The position numbers and the translations under genes are program-made. From an uncultured Bdellovibrionales bacterium (GTDB lineage: Bacteria; Bdellovibrionota; Bdellovibrionia; Bdellovibrionales; UBA1609), in the NCBI GenBank assembly GCA_903833275.1, contig CAILEP010000008.1, positions 1 to 64,000 on the forward strand: a stretch of 64,000 nucleotides of DNA, read 5' to 3'. Below the pieces are notes generated by a model. It saw nothing but the letters and a program-made list of their open reading frames with translations. It did not search any database and was not told where the DNA came from. Position 1 is the first letter of the stretch. Every line of letters begins with the position of its first letter. Of the stretch, positions 26,156-34,983 are shown one piece after another.

Positions 26156-27138
26156 GTCGAGGGCTCCGCCGCCGCTTGGCTCTCAGACGTTTTAATATCG
26201 TAACCCCGTGACAAGCGCGAAAGATCACAAACAATTCGTAGACCTTCATACTTTTCTTGAAGACTCTCAACCAGCTCATCCAGTCGCTCGCGATTGTCTC
26301 GGCCAACGAACACGGCCATGGTGTCTGCGCCAAGCGCGCCACAGCCCTTCACGGCTCGCACAAAGGGTTTAGATAAAAGTATCGCCGATAGAATCTGGGT
26401 GTGCTCGGCGACCAAACCCATCTCGAGTAGCTCGGCATGATAATCATTAATCGAATGGTAAAAATCATCAGGCTCTTTTTTGGCCAAACCTTCAACCGCG
26501 CGAGCATAGATCCACTCGAGTTCTTCGGTGTTAACGCGTTTGAGCCCGCGTAAGTGCTCATGGGTCGCCACTTTTACGCCTGTGTGAAGAATCACAACAT
26601 CGCAATCTTCGAAGGGCCACTTTTTTATTTCAACGGAAAATGGTTCTGTATGAACTTCGGCCAAGCCGCCGACAAATTGGGCAGCGACGTCGGCACCGCT
26701 GGCGCGGAGGCCTTCTTGGCTCACTGACTCTAATTGACGATAGGCGCGCCAAACCGTTTCGGCTTGCACGTGGCTTGTGAGACTTTTTGAGGCGCCAGAT
26801 GCCAACGCTTCATTGCCCCGGCCCGAGGCCACCGATTTTAAAATTTCGGTCAGCATATAAGCGAATAAAAATTGGGCGCTTGAGGCCCCAAAGCCACCGA
26901 TGCCATTGTGAGGGTCAACAAAACGCAAATCGAGATTTCGATAATGAATCGCATTTTGGCGAATCCATTGCCCGGCAGGGCTATTGGGGTCGATGCCCTC
27001 AACAAGACCGCTGCCACGAGTGCTCGCCACAAGATTAAAACGCGGCTCAAGATTTAAAACGAGAGCTGACCCTGAGTTGAGTACAAGGTACTCACCCAAA
27101 AGAAAGGTCTTGCTTGCGCACGACAGCTCTATCCTCAA
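26152..27138 (-). CDS. pmk: Phosphomevalonate kinase-like GHMP kinase
   Basis: The track extends this frame to 27417, but that part lies antiphase inside mvaA and is arginine-rich nonsense. The real start is probably the TTG at 27138, which overlaps the mvaA stop (TTGA) and opens MRIELSCASKTFLLGEYLVL, giving 328 residues. GEYLVLNSGSALVL, GIGGFGASSAQFLFAY and a long C-terminal GCGALGADTMAVFV are GHMP kinase motifs. Position between mvaA and mvaD, plus a separate mevalonate kinase, makes phosphomevalonate kinase the best call. Confidence 0.8.
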   Translation of the reverse strand: MRIELSCASKTFLLGEYLVLNSGSALVLNLEPRFNLVASTRGSGLVEGIDPNSPAGQWIRQNAIHYRNLDLRFVDPHNGIGGFGASSAQFLFAYMLTEILKSVASGRGNEALASGASKSLTSHVQAETVWRAYRQLESVSQEGLRASGADVAAQFVGGLAEVHTEPFSVEIKKWPFEDCDVVILHTGVKVATHEHLRGLKRVNTEELEWIYARAVEGLAKKEPDDFYHSINDYHAELLEMGLVAEHTQILSAILLSKPFVRAVKGCGALGADTMAVFVGRDNRERLDELVESLQEKYEGLRIVCDLSRLSRGYDIKTSESQAAAEPST

Positions 27139-28514
27139 GGATTCACCTCGGTCGGCAACTCGGCAGATGTATTTTTGATCACCACTCGTTCGCTGCGCAA
27201 TTCGCGCAAAACTTCGACGGCGTGGCTCAAAGAGATTCTTTTTGTCAGCGCCAGAATTTCTTCTAGCCGACGTTGAACGTACGGTATTTCTTTTTCGGTG
27301 GCGCCCGCGCCTAAAGTCAAATTTCGAATATGAAGTTTCATGTGGCCTTCGATAATGCCCACGGTGGTCAGTGCTCTCAAAGCACCCAGATTTTGTACGA
27401 GACCTACGGCAGCGCAAATGCGCGAAAGCTCGTCGGCTGAATTAACACCCAAAATATTGAGTGCAATTCGCGCCATCGGGTGAAGTTTTGTAACGCCGCC
27501 AACGACGCCAACAATAACCGGCGCTTCAAACTCACCAACGAGATCTGGCCCGCTCACGTGCCATCTTGTAATCGATTCGTAGCGCCCGTTGCGAGCCGCA
27601 TACGAATGCACCCCAGCCTCAACCGCGCGCCAATCGTTACCGGTGGCAATCAAAATGGGGTCGATGCCGTTAAGCACACCTTTGTTATTAGTGGCCGCAC
27701 GATATGAATCTTTTTGAGCGAAAAGCGAAGCCTCGGCAATGCGCGCACCCAAACTGTTTTCATCGCCGCCCACACCGCGAACAACGACGCGTGCGCGTGT
27801 CACTTTGCTATCGACAAGATTCGAAAGAATGCACATGGTGACGGTTTCTTCAGTTGCAGCCTCAATGGGGCGCTTTAAATATTCACAAACTTGATTCATG
27901 ATGTTTGCGCCCATGGCATCAACGGGGTCGGCATAAACGTGCACGACCGCCATTTGCATTCCATCGCCGCGATCGATTGACCGAAGTTGAATGTCGTTAA
28001 CCCCGCCGCCACGCGCTTTTAAGCCATGCGCCACATCGCGATTCGCGGCCTCGATCAAATTTTTTTTTTCAGCAACAAGAAAGGTTTGAAGGCGCGCAAA
28101 GTCTTTTACTTTTGCAATTTGAATTTGGCCGATAATATCGCGACCAACAATTTGGGTTTTAATTTCGCCGTTATCGCGAATCCACTTTGCGGTTTTGCTA
28201 GCGGCCGCCACAATTGATGTCTCTTCAACCGCCATGGGTATCGCCAAGGCGCGGCCGTCGATAACAAAATTAGCCGCAACACCCATCGGGATTTGAAAGT
28301 AACCAATCGCGTTTTCAATAAAATGTTCGGCCAGCTCAAGCGACAGCGGGGCGCCTTCTAAAATATAATCGATGTCGGCAGATTCGAGCGCGCCCATTTC
28401 TTTTAAGCGCTGCAAACGCTCTTTACGGCTGAGTTTTGAGAACCCCGCGAAGAGTTCTTTCACTTGCTCAGAATCTATTTCTCTACGTGGGTCTGTGCTT
28501 TTTGCCACTGCCAA
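27135..28514 (-). CDS. mvaA: Hydroxymethylglutaryl-CoA reductase
   Basis: HMG-CoA reductase makes mevalonate from HMG-CoA. The 459-residue soluble protein matches the bacterial class: ENAIGYFQIPMGVAANFVID, the substrate-site IPMAVEETSIVAAAS with the catalytic Glu, VYADPVDAMGANIMNQVCEY, and ATGNDWRAVEAGVHSYAA with the catalytic aspartate region downstream. No membrane anchor is present. The start overlaps fni by 40 bp, the deepest overlap in the operon, so the exact start could be later. Confidence 0.93.
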   Translation of the reverse strand: MAVAKSTDPRREIDSEQVKELFAGFSKLSRKERLQRLKEMGALESADIDYILEGAPLSLELAEHFIENAIGYFQIPMGVAANFVIDGRALAIPMAVEETSIVAAASKTAKWIRDNGEIKTQIVGRDIIGQIQIAKVKDFARLQTFLVAEKKNLIEAANRDVAHGLKARGGGVNDIQLRSIDRGDGMQMAVVHVYADPVDAMGANIMNQVCEYLKRPIEAATEETVTMCILSNLVDSKVTRARVVVRGVGGDENSLGARIAEASLFAQKDSYRAATNNKGVLNGIDPILIATGNDWRAVEAGVHSYAARNGRYESITRWHVSGPDLVGEFEAPVIVGVVGGVTKLHPMARIALNILGVNSADELSRICAAVGLVQNLGALRALTTVGIIEGHMKLHIRNLTLGAGATEKEIPYVQRRLEEILALTKRISLSHAVEVLRELRSERVVIKNTSAELPTEVNP

Positions 28515-29542
28515 ACCTTTCTGCTTCTCAAGTCGTCTATCGATTTACAGCCGGTACAGAATAAGGCTGTTTTAAGCTCAAACTCAATAGTTTCCATACG
28601 TAAAACGAGAGCCTCATCGCTGTCTAATGCAGCCTGCAAAATAGGCTTAGCGAAACCGACTCGGCGCGCCCCCAAAGCCAAGGCCTTAGCGGCATCCAAG
28701 CCTGTTCGTACTCCGCCTGAACCCCATATTTCACTGGCGACTTGGGCCTCTTGGGCAGCCAGTAAGGCGTCGACCGTTGATACTCCCCAATCAGCAAAGG
28801 TTTCGGCCGCTCGTGATCGAACTTCGTCGACCCCTTCAGCTCGCTGGCCTTCGATACGACCCCAATGGGTTCCACCGAGACCGCTGACATCAATTGCGGC
28901 GACCCCGGCTTCAGTTAAGCGAATCAAAGTAGATTGCGAAAGACCACAGCCAGTTTCTTTAACGATGACCGGGGTCTCACCCAGGGCCTTCACCAAAGCT
29001 GAAATCTTTTGCAATCCACCTTTAAAATCAGGAGTACCCTCTGGCTGAAAGCATTCTTGCAAAGCATTGAGGTGCACAATCATAGCGCGAGCTTCGAGTG
29101 CATCTACCAGCGCGCGCACTTGATCAAGTTCTGAAACAATAAGTTGGGCGATACCAATATTGCCCATCAAATTTACATTTTGGGCGGCGGCGCGCACCTT
29201 TTGCCATTCGCCGCGGGCCTCGTGATCATTGAGCTCGCGTCTTTGCGAGCCCACACCCATCCACCAACCGCGCGCAGCGCAAGCCTTAGCCAGTCGAGCG
29301 TTGAGATCAACAGAAGCCACATGACCTGCCGTCATTGAACTCACAATAAACGGGGTCGCGACGTCGTGGCCGAGACTTTTAACATTGAGTTGAATTTCTG
29401 AAAAATTGAGATCCGGGAGTGCTTCGTGCACTAGCGCAAGACGCGAAAAGCCGGCTAGGCCGGCTGCTTCGGTTTCATTTTTAAGGGCCAGCGCAATGTG
29501 ATCGCGCTTTCGGCCCTCAAACTGAGTTAGAGACTCAGGCAT
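28475..29542 (-). CDS. fni: Type 2 isopentenyl-diphosphate delta-isomerase
   Basis: This FMN- and NADPH-dependent enzyme interconverts IPP and DMAPP. The 355-residue protein has the N-terminal RKRDHI, the FMN-barrel segment FIVSSMTAGH, GVGSQRREL, and later VIVKETGCGLSQSTLIRL and EIWGSGGVRTGLDAAKALALGA, all typical of Fni. Its ATG lies inside the last codons of rplT (8-bp overlap), coupling the first mevalonate-pathway gene to a ribosomal protein gene. Together with the genes that follow, all steps from HMG-CoA to DMAPP are present. Confidence 0.93.
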   Translation of the reverse strand: MPESLTQFEGRKRDHIALALKNETEAAGLAGFSRLALVHEALPDLNFSEIQLNVKSLGHDVATPFIVSSMTAGHVASVDLNARLAKACAARGWWMGVGSQRRELNDHEARGEWQKVRAAAQNVNLMGNIGIAQLIVSELDQVRALVDALEARAMIVHLNALQECFQPEGTPDFKGGLQKISALVKALGETPVIVKETGCGLSQSTLIRLTEAGVAAIDVSGLGGTHWGRIEGQRAEGVDEVRSRAAETFADWGVSTVDALLAAQEAQVASEIWGSGGVRTGLDAAKALALGARRVGFAKPILQAALDSDEALVLRMETIEFELKTALFCTGCKSIDDLRSRKVWQWQKAQTHVEK

Positions 29543-29885
29543 GTGTCATGATTTGTTTAACTAGAGCTGAAAAGCCAGCAGCATCTCGAACGGCAAGGTC
29601 GGCTAACACTTTGCGATCGAGCTTTATTTCTGACTTATTCATAGCACCGATAAATCGCGAGTAGGTCGTCCCATTGAGACGAACTGCTGCGTTGATTCGT
29701 TGAGTCCATAGTGCGCGAAATTCGCGTTTACGAACTTTACGATCGCGATACATATACTGCATCGCTTTGTCTGTTTTTTCCATTGCATGCACGATTGATC
29801 GAGAACCGGCAGAATAGAATCCACTTGCACGTTTTAAAATTTTATTACGGCGACGACGCGCCTTCACACCACGCTTTACACGCAT
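29535..29885 (-). CDS. rplT: Ribosomal protein L20
   Basis: L20 is a 23S rRNA-binding protein needed early in large-subunit assembly. The 116-residue protein has the basic N-terminal helix RVKRGVKARRRRNKILKRA and the globular part RKREFRALWTQRINAAVR. In many bacteria L20 represses its own operon. Here fni overlaps its 3' end, so that control could extend to the mevalonate genes. It follows rpmI by 29 bp. infC, usually upstream of rpmI, is 2 kb away with plus-strand genes between. Confidence 0.97.
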   Translation of the reverse strand: MRVKRGVKARRRRNKILKRASGFYSAGSRSIVHAMEKTDKAMQYMYRDRKVRKREFRALWTQRINAAVRLNGTTYSRFIGAMNKSEIKLDRKVLADLAVRDAAGFSALVKQIMTHA

Positions 29886-29914
29886 AAATTACCTCTTGGT
29901 TCGTTAGATTTAAA

Positions 29915-30121
29915 TTAAGTTTTTGGTCGTTTCATAACAAGCAGGCGCTCAACTTGATAAGCACTAGCCGTGTTAACATAAACAACTTCGCCGAGATGAC
30001 GTTTACGACCCGAAGATTTATTTTCGAGTAAGTGACGTAGGTTCGCTTGGCCACGCTTCACGCGTCCGCCACCAGTTACGCGCAGGCGCTTCTTCGCCCC
30101 GCTGTGGGTTTTTTGTTTCAT
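29915..30121 (-). CDS. rpmI: Ribosomal protein L35
   Basis: The 68-residue protein matches L35: [40 protein letters not shown] and a C-terminal [12 protein letters not shown]. It has a strong ribosome-binding site (GAGGAG) just before the ATG. It starts the rpmI-rplT-mevalonate run. Confidence 0.97.
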   Translation of the reverse strand: MKQKTHSGAKKRLRVTGGGRVKRGQANLRHLLENKSSGRKRHLGEVVYVNTASAYQVERLLVMKRPKT

Positions 30122-30205
30122 TTTTCTCCTCGTTTGAGACGGCGGGCACAGGCGAGTTTTCGCCGACCTCTTTATGAGCCATTCCCAATGGTTTTAAGTG
30201 GTTAC

Positions 30206-30235
30206 GGTATAGCGCAGCCCGGCCATGCCGCGCAA
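30206..30235 (-). promoter_or_regulatory. Candidate promoter of the rpmI-rplT-mevalonate run
   Basis: On the minus strand TTGCGC and TATACC boxes are separated by 18 bp, about 85 bp before rpmI. The leader between them and rpmI contains short stems such as CCATT-GGG-AATGG that could bind L20. The match is modest. Confidence 0.3.
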
Positions 30236-30359
30236 GCTCATATTTCTTAAGTTTTACCGGCTGCAGGCCGACAAAAGTCTAGGCGACGGGGGCGGCAAAA
30301 AGGCAGCAAAAAGACAGCCTCGATCGGGCATAGCCCACTCAACCACCCGGAGGGTATTT

Positions 30360-30536
30360 ATGCGAGAACACACAGTTTTAATGCCTCCCAAGCACTTTTG
30401 GCTGCGAATTCTGACCGTGGTGTTGAGCGCCACGGCTGTTGTTACCCTGTTCAATAATTGCAGCCAGGCCTCTAGTAAATCTGACCCCAAGGCTTCACAA
30501 TCTGCGCCTTCGGCCAACGGCAACGAGGCCCAATAG
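30360..30536 (+). CDS. Small putative lipoprotein
   Basis: The ATG at 30360 is chosen over the track start at 30225 because GGAGGG precedes it at good spacing; the extra 45 residues of the track have no signal character. The 58-residue product has a basic/hydrophobic export signal (LRILTVVLSATAVVTLFNNC) and a following serine/alanine-rich low-complexity tail. The cysteine after LFNN could be lipidated. This is not a canonical lipobox, but similar FxNC endings are familiar from Bdellovibrio-like proteins. Function is unknown. Confidence 0.6.
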   Translation: MREHTVLMPPKHFWLRILTVVLSATAVVTLFNNCSQASSKSDPKASQSAPSANGNEAQ

Positions 30537-30565
30537 CCACCCGCGTTTCACTGTCTCAATTTGCT

Positions 30566-31204
30566 ATGGTAGCCTCTAAGGCAATGGCAAAGCTCACTGT
30601 CACCTTCGTTATTCTGCTAAATTTAATGACCGAGGGGGTCTTACTCGCGGCTGACCTTGCGCCGCCTGCCGTTCATTATCTGATAAAAATTCAAGACCTC
30701 ACTGCCGCTGAAGAGATCACAGACACCCAGTCAGCAACAAACATCATGGCTCGTTGGAGTGCCTTTAAAAACGAACCCTGCACAGCTCAATTCGCCGAGC
30801 TTGTCGATTCAACTCGAGGCCTTATCGACGGCAACCTCAAAAATCAATTTCGCAAAGTGCTGAGCAAATTGCCGCGGGCTCAATTGGGTATCGCGTTCAC
30901 CATCAATATTTTTAATGATCTCGGCCGCCTGCCAAACGGGGACGTGAATCCGAATTCGTTCAAATGCTATTTAGACCTCACTGCCGAAGAGCTTTCGGGC
31001 ACCGGCGTTTATGCCACGATTACGCCATTGGCTTTTGATCGAGTAAATAAAGTCATGCTACCGCCCGCAAAAAACTTCTACGACGACAAGGGCTCGGCGG
31101 CCAACGACAGCGAATTTGCTGGGCAGGCCATCACCAACTATCTCTACCCTTTTGTTGAAGAGGTACTTCTTCGCAGACCTTCAGCACCTTACGTTTTAAA
31201 ATAG
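30566..31204 (+). CDS. Secreted protein of unknown function
   Basis: The 212-residue protein has an N-terminal signal peptide (AKLTVTFVILLNLMTEGVLLAA). The mature part contains NNPC-like EPCTAQF and FKCYLDL cysteines that might pair, and an asparagine-rich PNGDVNPNS turn. No family is recognised. An alternative ATG lies at 30584. It is 29 bp after the small lipoprotein gene and may be co-expressed with it. Confidence 0.5.
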   Translation: MVASKAMAKLTVTFVILLNLMTEGVLLAADLAPPAVHYLIKIQDLTAAEEITDTQSATNIMARWSAFKNEPCTAQFAELVDSTRGLIDGNLKNQFRKVLSKLPRAQLGIAFTINIFNDLGRLPNGDVNPNSFKCYLDLTAEELSGTGVYATITPLAFDRVNKVMLPPAKNFYDDKGSAANDSEFAGQAITNYLYPFVEEVLLRRPSAPYVLK

Positions 31205-31326
31205 CTCAGGAGATCGCCTTTGGTCGTGGCGCAATCGTCGCTCTCTACTCACAGCCGTTCGGCCTAAATATCGCTCGAAATTTATGGGGCGTTGACCCGG
31301 CGAGGCTCTCAATCGAAACTTTTTTA

Positions 31327-32121
31327 ATGAACAACAAATTAAGCTCACCCCAACTGCAGAATTTTGAAAAGTCTGTCGCCCCGTTGCGCGCTCAACTTCT
31401 CACCCACCCCATCTACGAAAACCTACGCGATCTGCCGAGTCTTCGTATTTTCATGAAGTATCATGTCTTCGCGGTGTGGGATTTCATGTCGCTACTCAAA
31501 TCGCTGCAGCGAAACCTCACGTGCGTTGATATCCCCTGGGCACCGCGACCCAATTCACGAACAGCTCGATTTATAAACGAGATCGTTTTGGCAGAAGAAA
31601 CCGACGAAATATCTGCTGGTCATTACCTGAGCCACTTCGAGCTCTATCTAGAAGCCATGCACGAGGTTGGGGCCGACACTCGACCGATCATGAGCCTCTT
31701 GAAACTGGTCGCTGAGAAAAAATTCGATCTCAGTCAGGCCAAAATCGGCGTTTGGGATTTTATGTCGACCACATTTTCACTTGCTGCCTGCGCACCTCAC
31801 GAGGTGGCCGCCGCATTTCTATTCGGTCGCGAAGATATTATACCCGAAATGTTTCAAAAGATTCTGAATGAATTGCCGGGCCACGAAACCACCAGCCTAC
31901 AAAATTTTCGCCGCTATCTTGAGCGCCACATTGAGATTGATGGTGAAGAGCACGGCCCACTGGCGCGCAATATGCTGATTGAGCTTTGCGGCAATGATGA
32001 CGCCAAATGGGCGGGCGCTGCCGAAGCTGCGCTCACCTCAATTGAAGCTCGAATTCATCTCTGGGATTTCGTTAATCGCGAGCTCGCCACTGCCGTGGGG
32101 CCCGCGCAGGCGCAGCCCTAA
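31327..32121 (+). CDS. DUF3050 family protein (haem-oxygenase-like fold)
   Basis: The 264-residue protein matches the DUF3050 family, whose members have a haem-oxygenase-like helical fold and probably bind metal. Typical segments are LRIFMKYHVFAVWDFMSLLK, EIVLAEETDEISAGHYLSHFELYLEAM, HEVAAAFLFGREDIIPEMF and RHIEIDGEEHGPLA; the histidines and glutamates in them are candidate di-iron ligands. Substrate and role are unknown. The first 122 bp upstream hold no gene. Its stop overlaps that of infC on the other strand by 4 bp. Confidence 0.8.
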   Translation: MNNKLSSPQLQNFEKSVAPLRAQLLTHPIYENLRDLPSLRIFMKYHVFAVWDFMSLLKSLQRNLTCVDIPWAPRPNSRTARFINEIVLAEETDEISAGHYLSHFELYLEAMHEVGADTRPIMSLLKLVAEKKFDLSQAKIGVWDFMSTTFSLAACAPHEVAAAFLFGREDIIPEMFQKILNELPGHETTSLQNFRRYLERHIEIDGEEHGPLARNMLIELCGNDDAKWAGAAEAALTSIEARIHLWDFVNRELATAVGPAQAQP

Positions 32122-32846
32122 GCTTTGTCGTCACCTTTATCTTCGTCGTCTTTCTCAACTTTTTCGTTCTTATGAGTCTCACGATCTTTGACGTCTTGGG
32201 CTTCGCGCGCGGCTTTAGCCGCTGGGTTCGAAGCTTCTTTTTTCTGATAATCTTTGATTTTCACTGGGTCTGGCGCAAAAAGCGTGAACACTTGGCGGCC
32301 TTCTCTTTTGGCTGGTGACTCAACAATTGCCAAATCGTTCAGCGCCTCAGTGATTCTTCGTAAAACGCCCATGCCTTCTTCTTGGTGGGCCACTTCACGA
32401 CCAGAAAATCGCAAAGCCACTTTCACTTTGTCACCTTCGAGCAAGAAACGACGAGCATGTCTTACTTTGGTATCAAGATCGTGCTGCTCTGTTCTTGGGC
32501 GCAATTGAATTTCTTTAATATCGACTATGATTTGATTTTTCTTAGCAGCAACTTGTTTCTTTTTATTTTCGTACTTCCACTTACCGTAATCCATAATTTT
32601 ACACGTCGGCGGGGTTGCCGTCGGTACGATTTCGATAAGATCCAAACCTCTTTGCTCAGCCAGTTGAATAGCCGCTGGCACTGAATAAACGCCAAGCATT
32701 TTTCCGTTTTCATCAATGACACGAACTTCTTGCGCATAAATTTCGCGATTAACTCTGAGACCACCATCACGTTTCTGACCACCTCGTCGTTGATCGCCAC
32801 CACTAAAGGTGCGCGGGGGTCGGCTGCTATTGAATGGCTTGATAAT
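32118..32846 (-). CDS. infC: Translation initiation factor IF-3, non-ATG start
   Basis: The track starts at an internal ATG (32699), which would lack the first strand of the IF-3 N-domain. The frame is open upstream through LRVNREIYAQEVRVIDENGK, which is standard IF-3. AGGAG is followed four bases later by ATT at 32846 and then ATC at 32843. infC is known for AUU-type starts that let IF-3 control its own synthesis, so ATT is chosen (242 residues). A glycine/arginine-rich N-terminal extension and an acidic/lysine-rich tail (VEKDDEDKGDDKA) make it longer than the usual 180. Confidence 0.9.
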   Translation of the reverse strand: MIKPFNSSRPPRTFSGGDQRRGGQKRDGGLRVNREIYAQEVRVIDENGKMLGVYSVPAAIQLAEQRGLDLIEIVPTATPPTCKIMDYGKWKYENKKKQVAAKKNQIIVDIKEIQLRPRTEQHDLDTKVRHARRFLLEGDKVKVALRFSGREVAHQEEGMGVLRRITEALNDLAIVESPAKREGRQVFTLFAPDPVKIKDYQKKEASNPAAKAAREAQDVKDRETHKNEKVEKDDEDKGDDKA

Positions 32847-32857
32847 TGTACTCCTGG

Positions 32858-34876
32858 TTAAGGTTGGTTTTTAGACTGGTTGTTGGTTTGAACATTTTTA
32901 GCGACCGGTTGCTTCGGAGCTTCTTTGACCGCAATTTTCTCGAGCGAGCTGACTAGCGTGCGCGCCTTGTTGTCGGCATCGACGGTGGCAATAAATTCAG
33001 CCTTAGGCATGCTGGCCACTAAACCGCCAGATGAAAGCCGTACTGACACCGTTTCGTTATCTTTCTCTTTATCACCGATAATGAGCATGAGCGGCACTTT
33101 CATCAGCTGCGCTTCGCGAATTTTGAACCCGAGCTTTTCGCCGCGTGAGTCGAAATGCACTCTCAGACCTTGTTTTTTAAGTTCGTTGGTCAGGTGCTGG
33201 CAATAGTCGAGCTGTTTATCAGTCACATTCAAGACTCGAACCTGAGTTGGCGACATCCACATCGGCAAATGGCCCGAAGTGTGCTCGAGATAAACGCCGA
33301 TAAATCTCTCAAGAGAACCCAAAATCGCTCGATGAATCATGACCGGGGCATGCTCAGCATTGTCTTCGCCAATAAACTTCAATTGAAAGGCACTGGGTAA
33401 ATTAAAATCGAGTTGCATTGTGCCTAGCTGCCACGGGCGTCGAATGGCATCGACAAACATAATGTCGAGCTTCGGGCCGTAAAATGCGCCATCGCCGGCA
33501 TTTATGGTGTAATTGATACCTAATTTTTTAAGCGAAGCCTCGAGAGCGGCTTCAGCTTTATCCCACACCTCTTCGCCACCCATACGCTTTTCAGGGCGAG
33601 TTGAGAAGTAGACGTGATAATTGCTCATGCCGAGCGCAGTGTAGACTTCATTTAAGAGCTTCATGAAGCTTTCAATTTCAGATTGAAGCTGTTCGACTGT
33701 GCAAAAAATGTGAGCGTCGTCCTGAGAAAAAGATCGCACACGGGTGAGACCGTGCATCACTCCACTGCGCTCATAACGATGCAAACGACCAAAATCGGCC
33801 ATGCGCAAAGGCAGGTCGCGGTAAGAGTGGTGATCGGCGCCGAACAAGATGCAATGCCCAGGGCAATTCATCGGCTTACAAGCAAAGTCGCGCTCGTCAA
33901 TTTTGGTAAAATACATGTTTTCGCGATAGTTGGCGTAGTGCCCCGATTGATGAAAAAGATCGAGATCGAAAATCTGCGGAGTGATCACTTCTTGATAGTC
34001 GTACTCACGATATTTCGAGCGCATAAAATCTATAAGTTGGTTATAGATCGTCGCCCCGGCGGGAGTAAAAAATGGCGAGCCCGGCGCAAATTGATGAAAA
34101 GTAAAAAGGCCTAGATCTTTGCCGAGACGGCGGTGGTCGCGTTTTTTGGCTTCTTCGAGATCGTTGAGATGCTGCTTGAGATCGGCTTCAGACAAAAAGG
34201 CGGTCGCGTAGATGCGCTGAAGCTGCTCACGCTTCTCGTCGCCGCGCCAGTAGGCCCCAGCAAGACTTAAAACCTTCACGGCCGGTATCTGCCCCAGTTT
34301 CTGAACGTGAGGGCCACGACACAAATCAAACCACTCACCCTGATGATAAACACTGACGGTCTTCTCACCCTTGGTTTTGAGGTCTTCAATAAGCTCGACC
34401 TTGTACTTCTCGTTCATTTTCTTAAAGGTCGCGATCGCTTGATCAACGGGCCACTCTTCGCGGCGAACTTCGTGATTGCGCTTCAAAATATCACGCATTT
34501 GCTTTTCGATTTTTTCTAAATCATCTGGAGTAAACGGCCGAGGCGAATCGAAATCATAAAAGAAACCGTTATCAATTACAGGGCCGATCGTAACCTTTAC
34601 GTCGGGCCAAAGCTCTTGCACCGCCTGCGCCATTACATGGGCAGACGAGTGACGAATAACCTCAAGTGCTTCTTTATCTTTTATCGTTATGATCTTGAGT
34701 TTGGTGCCATCTTTAAGTCTGCGGCGAAGGTCGACGACCTCTTTTTCACCGTTTAAAAAGCCACCGAGAGTGTCTTTCGCAAGGCGCGGGCCAATAGACT
34801 CCGCGACCTCGAGAACCGATGGCTCTGATTGAAACTCTTTCTTAGACCCGTCAGGTAAAGTTATACTTACTGTCAT
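32858..34876 (-). CDS. thrS: Threonine-tRNA ligase
   Basis: This class II synthetase charges tRNA-Thr. Domains: N-terminal TGS domain (VSITLPDGSKKEF), editing domain with HSSAHVMAQAVQELWP (zinc-type His/Cys motif), catalytic core (CKPMNCPGHCILF, LTRVRSFSQDDAHIFC) and a C-terminal anticodon domain. The ATG at 34876 gives 672 residues; the track begins at a GTG 27 bp earlier with no better signal. It is separated from infC by 11 bp, the common bacterial thrS-infC pair, and its upstream region carries 12-bp tandem repeats. Confidence 0.96.
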   Translation of the reverse strand: MTVSITLPDGSKKEFQSEPSVLEVAESIGPRLAKDTLGGFLNGEKEVVDLRRRLKDGTKLKIITIKDKEALEVIRHSSAHVMAQAVQELWPDVKVTIGPVIDNGFFYDFDSPRPFTPDDLEKIEKQMRDILKRNHEVRREEWPVDQAIATFKKMNEKYKVELIEDLKTKGEKTVSVYHQGEWFDLCRGPHVQKLGQIPAVKVLSLAGAYWRGDEKREQLQRIYATAFLSEADLKQHLNDLEEAKKRDHRRLGKDLGLFTFHQFAPGSPFFTPAGATIYNQLIDFMRSKYREYDYQEVITPQIFDLDLFHQSGHYANYRENMYFTKIDERDFACKPMNCPGHCILFGADHHSYRDLPLRMADFGRLHRYERSGVMHGLTRVRSFSQDDAHIFCTVEQLQSEIESFMKLLNEVYTALGMSNYHVYFSTRPEKRMGGEEVWDKAEAALEASLKKLGINYTINAGDGAFYGPKLDIMFVDAIRRPWQLGTMQLDFNLPSAFQLKFIGEDNAEHAPVMIHRAILGSLERFIGVYLEHTSGHLPMWMSPTQVRVLNVTDKQLDYCQHLTNELKKQGLRVHFDSRGEKLGFKIREAQLMKVPLMLIIGDKEKDNETVSVRLSSGGLVASMPKAEFIATVDADNKARTLVSSLEKIAVKEAPKQPVAKNVQTNNQSKNQP

Positions 34877-34923
34877 TAACTGATTAGGAATAACATGGCG
34901 CACTGCGCACTGTCAAAGCCACC

Positions 34924-34983
34924 GTACGTTTTACTGTACGTTTTACTGAACGTTTCATTGAACGTAATAGCGAACGCACTAGT
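34924..34983. repeat. Five 12-bp tandem repeats between actF and thrS
   Basis: Units read GTACGTTTTACT twice, then GAACGTTTCATT, GAACGTAATAGC and GAACGCACTAGT. The two left units are identical and the others decay toward actF, whose stop codon lies inside the last unit. It occupies almost the whole 102-bp gap before the thrS ATG. Confidence 0.85.

Noticed and set aside
27139-27417. N-terminal extension of the phosphomevalonate kinase ORF
   Set aside because: Arginine-rich antiphase reading of the mvaA gene; the GHMP kinase homology begins only after the mvaA stop.
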